Shown: positions 56,540 through 64,000 of the stretch, one piece after another | How the letters are laid out: each line of letters starts with the position of its first letter | Numbering within the stretch: the first letter of the stretch is position 1 | NCBI GenBank assembly: GCA_022393335.1 | Contig: JAJEKB010021158.1 | Location: 823,203 to 887,202 of the forward strand | Source: Macrotrachela quadricornifera | Lineage: Eukaryota; Rotifera; Eurotatoria; Philodinida; Philodinidae | Length of the DNA: 64,000 nucleotides | Direction of reading: 5' to 3' | The notes under the pieces: generated by a model | Told to the model about the DNA's origin: nothing | Seen by the model: only the letters and a program-made list of their open reading frames with translations | Database searches by the model: none | Program-made: the position numbers and the translations under genes

Positions 56540-57029
56540 TATAACAAAAAAAACCAACAAACCTAAATTTATCGAAACAAATACGTTAAAGAATTTATCG
56601 TCGGACCTAAATAAATAAGAGAGTATATAATAAAACAAAAAAAAGAATCACTTACGATCAACTGGAATAATTAGTTCCTTGCGGCAGTTGTTCTTTGTGA
56701 CTAATATTTTACGTGCGGTTACATATTGAATTTCATCAGTTATAACATGACATTTCCGCTGTTATCCAAAACAATAAATCGGATTCTGATTGATTTTGCT
56801 TATGATGATGTTCATTTTTCTTCTTATCTACATCATCATGAGCAACATCATCATCTTCTGGGATTGTAATAACCAATGTTCTTGGTAAATAATTTGTTGT
56901 TTCACTTTTTATTTGTTTTGGTATACCATTAGGTTTTGTTAAATGTATTAGAATTTTATAGTGTTGAGAAAAATTAATTTCTTCATCACCAACAGTAATT
57001 GTAAGTTCCAATTGTTTTGACATAATCAC
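56540..57029 (-). pseudogene. Small gene of unknown function, left copy of a head-to-head pair
   Basis: Begins MSKQLELTITVGDEE (Met at about 57023) and continues with KPNGIPKQIKSETTNYLPRT and an acidic/His-rich stretch (EDDDVAHDDVDKKK). After FWITAEM two bases appear lost relative to the paralogue at 61.4-62.2 kb, so the frame breaks. Beyond it, TDEIQYVTARKI and ELIIPVD, a splice donor (CG|GTAAGT) and a short next exon (GPTINSLT) still match. Family not recognised. It lies upstream of, and on the same strand as, the malate synthase relic. Confidence 0.6.
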
Positions 57030-57199
57030 AGTTAAAAAATTATGATTTTTATATTACCTTGAATGACCAGTAAAAATTCAATTATAATTAAAATCGAATT
57101 AAATCTAGATAAATTATATATAATAAAAAAATAAAATAATAATATTTTATAATAGTTAACAGTTAGACTTATATATACTAAGGACAGAATAAATAATCA

Positions 57200-57480
57200 G
57201 ATGGATAAAAGAAAGAGAGAAAGAAGTTAGTCCATGTTTAGATAGATATTTTACATACATAACAGTGAGGGCCCAAAAAATGACTGGCTTTTATTGGCCC
57301 ATCACTGTTACGTATGTAAAATATCTATCTAAACATGGACTAACTTCTTTTTCTTTTTTTCTCTCTTTCTTTTATTCACGTGATTATTTGTTATTATCGT
57401 TAATATATACAAATCTAATTATTATAATTTATACGTTATTGTTATTGTATATAAAATTTTAAAAAAATCATACATGAACT
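57200..57480. repeat. Palindrome: duplicated promoter region of the head-to-head pair
   Basis: The sequence around AGTTAGTCCATGTTTAGATA (57230-57250, minus orientation) is followed after a 30-bp spacer by its inverted copy (TATCTAAACATGGACTAACT, 57327-57350). A third copy in plus orientation lies at 61110-61165. Each is followed by the same AT-rich leader. This marks the symmetry axis of the pair. Confidence 0.75.
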
Positions 57481-58134
57481 ATAATACAATTAAGTGTAAT
57501 ATCAAATACAAATAAATAATAAAATTTTGTTAAATTTATTACAATTATATTATGATGAGAAAATTGAATTTTCTTTATTATTACAAATAATTGTAATCTT
57601 GAATTGTTTTAACATATTAATGAATATGAAATTATAACGATATTAAGATGAACAACAACAACAATATCAGATTGATAATCAACTTTACTTAAAGAATATA
57701 CATCATTGATTTATAAAGTAAAATAAATTATTCAATTATTTGATTATTATAAAAATTCTCGTTTTAGTTTGATGAATTAAATATTTTTTATCTATTTATT
57801 GAAAATACAAATAGAAAATCTCGATCAAATTTTCGAAGAAATAAGGATATTATATGTTAATTATTTAATCTATGTTTAAAAAAAAACAAATGATAATAAA
57901 AAAGTGTCATCTAATATAATATAAAGTAATATTTTATTTCATATTTTAAGTTTAATATAAATTTTTTTCTAGTTCTTCGACTACTTAATGTTAAAATAAA
58001 ATTTATATTAATTATAAAACTACATCAAGAAGATTTTAAATAATCTATGTTTGATATTAAAATTAATCTAGATAAAATTAGTTTAAATATGATATGTTAT
58101 CAAATAAAATAAAAATTTTTAAAATCCTTCTCTT
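57481..58134. other. Gene-free stretch
   Basis: Very AT-rich leader-like sequence to the left of the pogo element; no gene recognised. Confidence 0.5.
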
Positions 58135-58135
58135 A

Positions 58136-60915
58136 CGAGGGAACCTCCCGAAGTGATTAAAGAGTTTAGAGTCCATCTTTTGGCTATAAGTAGACCTCAA
58201 TGAAGTATGAAAAACCCCAAAAGGATTTGGGCCCTCGCGGCTTTTTTCCTTAGATATTGAATTTTTACGATATGACATGAAGTAACAAGAATGAAACAAT
58301 CAATGGTGGTTTGTCTTGAGAACAGTGAAATAACAAAAATTGGAACTATTTTTCTGTTTTCTATACTACTTATCTGATCTGATTTAAGTTTTTAGAGCCA
58401 GATTAAAGTCTATTTAGCACGATCCTATTCTTTGTTCATGAGCTAAAAGAATAGATAAAATTCTCGTTTGATTTTTTATGCCTTTGTAAAATATAAGAAC
58501 CGTTGATGAGTAGCTGAGGTTGATACACTACAATTACTGTTGGTCTTTGCTCTCTCTGTCAGCATGCCATCTCGTTCTGATAATAAATGTTATATATTCT
58601 CATTCTTTTCTTATTTTTTTTCATATTCTTTTTTCTACGTGTTTTATCGCATCCAGACATTCTTCTTCTCATTTTATCTTTTACAAGACATTATTGTAAC
58701 GCAAGAAAGCAGTTGATTTCAGTTTTACTCTTCTTCATTGCGAAATGATTAATCCATCGAATGTCGTGAAGATTTTCGCTGATCAAGCTTCAAACTTGTT
58801 ACCTCCGATCACTTCGACCACTTCAGGGACCATCACGACTATCACAAATCGAGAGCACGAAGTAGCTCATATGCTATGTGGTATGCTTGAATCGATAGTA
58901 AATAGTCATTCTCACAGTTTCGAAGTTGAAACTACTCTTGATCATGGATCAAGCGAAGGCGATATGATCAATGAAGCAGAGAACGAATATGATGAGGTCG
59001 ACGACCCATCTGACTCGGATTATCTTGGTGAAGAAGGTGAGGAAACTGAACTATGCAAAAAGTTTTCACTCGAATATATGACCCGGGCGATCAATTTCTA
59101 CGACGAAATCAATCCAAAAACGGGTCAACGAAAGCGGCGGTGGTCGACAGTAAAACATAACTTTAAACGCATTCCACATCAAAGTTATATGGTTCGATTT
59201 CGTCATTACCTTGAGAAACAAGGAACCAAAAAACAAAAAATTGATAAGATTGATGATTACGTATTTGATATGTTCGAACGGGCTCGGGGAAACTCTTTAT
59301 CTGTGCATGAAATCGACATTCGTCGATGGGCAATGAAGAAGGCTATGGATGAATCGTTGCACAACTTCGTTGCTTCAAGTCACTGGCTTTATACATTTAA
59401 ACATAAACATAATATCATCTCACGCAAAATTACAAAGGTAAAATAATACATAGCTCACGGTCTGAAACACATTTGAGATATTTTTGCTTTCAACAATCAG
59501 ATAAAATTGAAAAGAAAATCTTTACTAGGTTCCACACCCTTTGTTATACGAAAAGCTTAGGTTTATTTGAAAAATATCTTGAGAGTACACTTGCTATGAA
59601 TGTCTATTTTTGATAGATTGTAACGAAACGCGAAACACAAAATCAAGAAACGATTAAAGCTTCAGCCGATCACTTTGTGACTGATGTTCGCGAACGTTTA
59701 CAGAAATATGAAGCGAGCGAGGTTATGAACACTGATCAAAGTGGGATCGAGCTTGAACTTCATTCCACTCGAACATTGAGTTATAAGGGCGAGAAATTAA
59801 CTGTTGCTGTTGTCCGCTCTGCGAATGCTAGTACTCATAGCTATACAGTACAGCCTACTATTACTCTTGATGGGTATCTTCTCTCACCAATCTACTTATG
59901 CTTGAAAGAACCCAAGGGACATATGAGTGAGAACATTCGATCACACCTTTTCAAAGCTTCAAATATGATGATCACTTGTAGCAGCTCTGGAAAGCTTACA
60001 ACAAGTCTGGTCGAATATTGGCGTGACCATGTTTTTGTTCCGTCACTTGGGCAACGAAAACAGTCTCTACTTATCTCGGACTGCTGGGGAGGACAAACGG
60101 ATGGTAAAGGATTATATGATAACATTTCGGGATGCACACGACTTGAGATACCCAAAAAGACAACCAGTCAAATTCAGCCGTTGGACGTCTTTTTTAACAG
60201 ACAAATGAAAGTAATTCCACGTCGAATCTATGATCGTGTAATGCTCGACAAAGTTGATATCAACATGAGTGAACGCAATTATATCATTCGTCTCATATCT
60301 CTGACTCACAACCAACTCTCATCCAAAACTTTTCATCGGATGATTCAATACGCTTGGTACGCTAGTGGATATACAGATATCGATCCAAGTCCTTTCAAAA
60401 CAGTAGCCGAAGTTTGTTTCTCGTTTAATGATCCGATATGTGTTGTCCCATTCTGTGATGCTGCGCCTTTCATCTGTTGCAGCTGGTGTGAGAAATCGCT
60501 ATGTTTCACTCATTTCTTTTTGAACTATCATTTTCACTGATTTCTTTTGAAAGATTAAATTTTGGAAAGGCATAAAAAATCAAACGAGAATTTTATCTAT
60601 TCTTTTAGCTCATGAACAAAGAATAGGATCGTGCTAAATAGACTTTAATCGGGCTCTAAAAACTTAAATCAGATCAGATAAGTAGTATCGAAAACAGAAA
60701 AATAGTTCCAATTTTTGTTATTTCACTGTTCTCAAGACAAACCACCATTGATTGTTTCATTCTTGTTACTTCATGTCATATCGTAAAAATTCAATATCTA
60801 AGGAAAAAAGCCGCGAGGGCCCAAATCCTTTTGGGGTTTTTCATACTTCATTGAGGTCTACTTATGGCCAAAAGATGGACTCTAAACTCTTTAATCACTT
60901 CGGGAGGTTCCCTCG
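58136..60915. mobile_element. Complete pogo/Tigger-like transposon with ~365-bp inverted repeats
   Basis: Both ends begin CGAGGGAACCTCCCGAAGTG and continue as inverted repeats for about 365 bp (58136-58498 and 60555-60915) with only scattered differences. Left flank TTA and right flank TTA are compatible with a TA target. The element contains one intact two-exon transposase gene (next entry). Near-identical arms and an intact gene suggest recent insertion. Confidence 0.92.
58745..60540 (+). CDS. pogo/Tigger-like transposase (DDE_1, DD34D), intact
   Basis: Exons 58745-59437 and 59617-60540 (intron ends GTAAAA...GATAG) join in phase 0 to 538 residues without a stop. Residues 1-90 are acidic (EAENEYDEVDDPSDSDYLGE). 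A first helix-turn-helix with KRRW follows, then a Tc5/CENP-B-type helix-turn-helix at about 175-240 (SHWLYTFKHKHNIISRKIT). The catalytic core has Asp271 (NTDQSG), Asp386 (LLISDCWGG) and Asp421 (IQPLDVFFN), with 34 residues between the last two, as in pogo-group enzymes. The C-terminus ends in a cysteine/histidine cluster (CCSWCEKSLCFTHFF) resembling a zinc finger, which is not a standard pogo feature. All three catalytic residues are present, so activity is possible. Confidence 0.9.
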
Positions 60916-61429
60916 TTAGACAAATCAATCGATTACCGAAAAGCAAGAGTTGAGACTAGCAGATTGTATTTGTCTCTTTTGAAGATAGACAGGTCAGTCT
61001 GTTTATATATATTGATTTATATCTATGTATAAGAGAAAATTTTTAGAATATCCTTATTATTCGTATATGTGTAAAAATAAAAAATTGCATGCTTTTTTGG
61101 GCCCTCACTGTAATGTATGTAAAATATCTATCTAAACATGGACTAACTTCTTTCTCTCTTTCTTTTATCCACCTGATTATTTATTCTGTCGTTAGTATAT
61201 GTAAGTCTGATTGTTATAACTTATATGTTATTGTTGTTATTGTTCATATTCATATAAATTTTTTTAATTATTCCTATATTTTTTCTCGTAATTATTATAA
61301 AACATAATTATTTTATTATTTTATTAATTACAATTTATCTAGATTTAATTCAATTTTATCTCAATTGAATTTCTGCTGATCATCCCAAGTCGTATTATAA
61401 TTACAATTTCTTCTTTGTTATCATGTTAA

Positions 61430-62210
61430 ACAATTAGAAATTACAGTTGCATGTGATAGTGAAGAAATTCAATTTTTTCATCCCAATATAATTGTAATAA
61501 GTTTAACGCAATTTGAACAATTAGAAAAACAAATTAAAACTGAAGTAACAAATGTTTTACCAACAACTTTGATGTTAACCAGAGGCGGCACGACCAGGAG
61601 GGGGAGAGGGAGTAACCCCCTTGTGTTTGAAAAAAAAATAATTGAAATATTTCGATTTTCGGATGTGTTTTCCTATATAGAAGTATGGCTTTGGATTCGA
61701 AAACTCAGAACTAGTATACAGAGTTCTTTTGAAAAATCGAGGTGAAAACTAAAAACCAGGTTTTCATCTTTGGTTTTCCAGAAAATCTGAATAATGTTGA
61801 TAGGAAATTTTTTCAAAAGTCGAGTCAACAAAAAGAATTTTTGATCTTTCTTCGTATTCGAAAGGATCCCCTCCACCCTGTTCCGATCCCTTCGCGCCGC
61901 CATTGACGTTAACAATTTCAGATAATGGTGATGCTACTGATGGTGATAATGACGATGATAATAATAAACAACAACACAAGGAAGAGAAAAATTAATTAAA
62001 ACGTAGAGTTATTTTACATTTTAGCCGAAACACGTCACTTAATTACAGCAGCAATAAAATATATACAAGCAAGTAAAGTATCAATTACATACGCAAGCTG
62101 GCACAAGCGGCCAATCGTACCCGTGTATCGTAAGTGATTCTTTTTTTTTAATATATACTGTCTTATTTATTTAGGTCCAACACAAAATTCATTAACTGTT
62201 ATTTTGCCAT
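61430..62210 (+). pseudogene. Small gene of unknown function, right copy of the pair, disrupted
   Basis: Plus-strand counterpart of 56540-57029: QLEITVACDSEEIQFF, QIKTEVTNVLPTTLMLT, an acidic stretch (NGDATDGDNDDDNNKQQ), LFYILAETRHLIT, RPIVPVYR, the same splice donor (CG|GTAAGT) and next exon GPTQNSLT. Lesions: the start region has one extra base (ATGTTAAACAATTAG), a 326-bp MITE splits the frame after MLT, and there is a frameshift after KEEKN. The two paralogues have different lesions and so decayed separately. Confidence 0.65.
61580..61905. mobile_element. hAT-type MITE in the right paralogue
   Basis: Flanked by 8-bp near-repeats ATGTTAAC (61572-61579) and ACGTTAAC (61906-61913). Ends CAGAGGCGGCACGACCAGG and, from the right, CAATGGCGGCGCGAAGGG. 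Removing it restores continuity of the local reading frame (MLT to ISDNGD), confirming the insertion. No coding capacity. Confidence 0.8.
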
Positions 62211-62214
62211 AAAT

Positions 62215-62884
62215 ATAAGTTCTTTTTTTATGTTAAATGAAAAAGTTTTTTGTTTGTGTTAAACAAAAGTTTCTTTTTATGTTAAACAAAATATATATAT
62301 ATATATTTGAAAGTAAACCGTTTTTTGTGCTTATGATGCAGGTACGCAAGAAAAATTGATATTTATCCACAAATATTTTTTTCAGCAGCTCCAAGAATAT
62401 TGATAAATATTTGAAATAAAAAGAGTAATTTATGTGCTTGAAATAAATCATAACGACAAACATATCTTTAACAGAAAACAGAAAAAAAGAAAATTTTATT
62501 CTTTAAATAATATTAAATTCACTTATAAACAACATATGTATGAAAATCAATTAATTTATTTGAATGTTCTTCAAGTTTAGTTGACTTTTACTTTTTTTAA
62601 GTAGAAGAAAAAAATATTTTCAAAAGAGAGAGAAGAACAAATGAACTATTTGAATGGACGAAACAATCAGTCATTAGTTCTTCCAATAACTATTCAACTA
62701 TCGACATCGTTTCTTAGTTAAATAATATAAGCATTTAATATGCTACTACTGACAGATCGATTGATGAATCGTTCGAAAAATGACACGAACGAACAACAAA
62801 TGGATCAAATTTCATCATGTAATTATTAAATAAAAAATTCTAACTGTAATAATTTCCTTCTTTCTAGTTTTTCTAAAAAATTCT
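62215..62884. other. Gene-free stretch
   Basis: AT-rich, with short TA repeats near 62290. No supported gene. Confidence 0.45.
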
Positions 62885-62978
62885 TACCCAAGTCAATCCG
62901 TGCACCATTTGTACGCGCACGTACTGTCACGCGTACATACAGTGCGCGCACTAATGGCCCATGGTTTGACTTGAGTAA
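62885..62978. repeat. ~94-bp GC-rich hairpin
   Basis: TTACCCAAGTCAATCCGTGC at the left pairs with the right end (reverse complement TTACTCAAGTCAAACCATGG). The stem continues through CCATTTGTACGCGCAC against CCATTAGTGCGCGCAC. A perfect-looking mini-MITE or a structured element; no gene. Confidence 0.7.
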
Positions 62979-63329
62979 TAATGTAGTTTCAACGAGATAA
63001 ATCAATATATTTAATTTTTATAATTATATCTGTTCGTATTATTTTTTTATCAATATTATTACATAATAAAATATTTTTCACAAACAATTGAAATTTTTTC
63101 AACAGATGAAAATTTTCCAATTTCATCCCATATAAATATTCATCAGTAAGTTTTGGAAAAAAGAAAATTATTTAACATATAATAAATAAAGTTCTTTTTT
63201 TTATATGATTTTACAGAACTTATTTTGAAATAAAAGATTCTGATAAACATAAATTAGAAAATCTTCCGAAATATTAAAATAATGCTCGTTTATCAACTAA
63301 TCAACTATTCTATATTCCCTTTCTCGTAG
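62979..63329. other. Gene-free stretch
   Basis: AT-rich; no supported gene. Confidence 0.4.
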
Positions 63330-64000
63330 AGACGAGTCCAGTAAACATAAATTGTCTGATTGCTTGCTTGCTTGTCTGTCCGCAGGGTCAAAAAAACATC
63401 GAAAACTGATTTTTTGAAAAAGACATTTCTAGAGGTTTTCCGATGCGGGGACTTGAAATTTGAGGTCTGTTGGGTGACCAGGGTCGGGGGGGGGGGGGAG
63501 AGCAGAGGTCAAAAAAAATCGAAAACCGATTTTTTGAAAAAGATATTCTCTTTCTCGTAGAGAAGAATCTCGCAAGAATAAATTGTTTGTTTGATTGCTT
63601 GTGTATCCGCACAAGGTCAACAAAACATTCTATTGATATTTTCTATAAAGCTTCACTAAAGGGTAATCTGGACCGAGGAACTCGAATCTGATGTCAGTTT
63701 TTCGAAAAATTTTTGGATCCATTTTTTTACACAAAGAGCCAAGTTTTTTGCAAAAAAGAATTTTTTAATAAGAGTTGACCGAAGGGTAATCAGGGTCGAG
63801 GAATCCGAATCTTATGTTAGTTTTTAAAAATTTTTTGAGGATCGATTTTTTAGACAAAGGATCACTTTTTTTACAAAAAAGAATTCTCTTGTAAGGGTTG
63901 ACCGAAGGGTAATCGGGGTCGAGGAATCCGAGTCTGATGTTAGTTTTTAAATATTTTTTTTCGGATGCACTTTTTTACGAGTCTATGGGTTTTTTTAATT
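63330..64000. repeat. Repeat block with ~122-bp tandem units, runs off the window
   Basis: Two copies of a first block (TTTCTCGTAGAGANGA...AATTG and GATTGCTTG) lie at about 63320-63380 and 63550-63605, and a related copy in inverse orientation is at 26925-26990. From about 63657 a unit of about 122 bp (GACCGAAGGGTAATCAGGGT ... TCTTATGTTAGTTTTTAAA) is repeated about three times and continues past the edge. A short relative lies at 26100-26150 (ACCCTTCGGTCAACC). A poly-G run is at 63486-63499. Confidence 0.8.

Noticed and set aside
57265..57462. 65-residue frame beside the palindrome
   Set aside because: Its sequence recurs at 61089 as part of the duplicated promoter/leader repeat, and the peptide is low-complexity.

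Overview
The window is eukaryotic nuclear DNA from an animal, AT-rich, with introns of about 50-165 bp obeying GT-AG. It carries an Argonaute, a HECT ubiquitin ligase of over 3,000 residues, an intron-containing tRNA-Tyr and TATA-box promoters. Several features together suggest a bdelloid rotifer (Rotaria/Adineta type): compact genes, relics of bacterial-type metabolic genes (ureidoglycolate lyase and malate synthase G), secreted tail-collar and cysteine-rich proteins, duplicated and inverted segments, and many small DNA transposons. The species call is inference. There are two assembly gaps, at 13704-14103 (400 N) and 47192-47291 (100 N).

Layout. 1-6.1 kb is the gene-dense part: the 3' end of an Argonaute lacking two slicer residues, a small hypothetical gene, a 7-exon HAD phosphatase, a 5-exon secreted phage-tail-collar-domain protein, and a secreted protein with two 8-cysteine modules. 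6.1-15.6 kb is mostly non-coding, with two MITEs, tRNA-Tyr, a decayed copy of the collar gene beside the gap, a small piggyBac-type element and an orphan zinc-dehydrogenase C-terminus. 15.7-28.3 kb (minus strand) is one 4-exon gene for a SPRY + HECT E3 ligase of about 3,257 residues. Its 2.7-kb first intron holds a helicase relic split by a GC-rich hAT-type MITE. 29-44 kb holds a small secreted peptide family in three states (fragment, copy killed by a MITE, intact copy), a decayed Tc1/mariner-like transposon with terminal repeats of about 560 bp, and dispersed repeats. 44-53 kb is repeat-dominated: foldback elements, a CTAT array and a 61-bp minisatellite rich in CCGCGG. 53.8-56.5 kb carries two convergent dead genes, allA and glcB, both of glyoxylate metabolism. 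56.5-62.2 kb is a diverged head-to-head pair of one small unknown gene, both copies broken, separated by a complete pogo/Tigger-like transposon with an intact 538-residue transposase. The right edge is a tandem repeat.

There is no operon logic. Apparently working host genes are the phosphatase, collar protein, 8-cysteine protein, HECT ligase, peptide copy B, the tRNA and probably the Argonaute. In three places an insertion can be dated relative to its surroundings, by an empty copy or by clear target-site duplications. Coding joins were checked by hand: summed exon lengths are multiples of three for the Argonaute, phosphatase, collar, HECT and pogo genes. No database search was possible, so family names rest on motif recognition.
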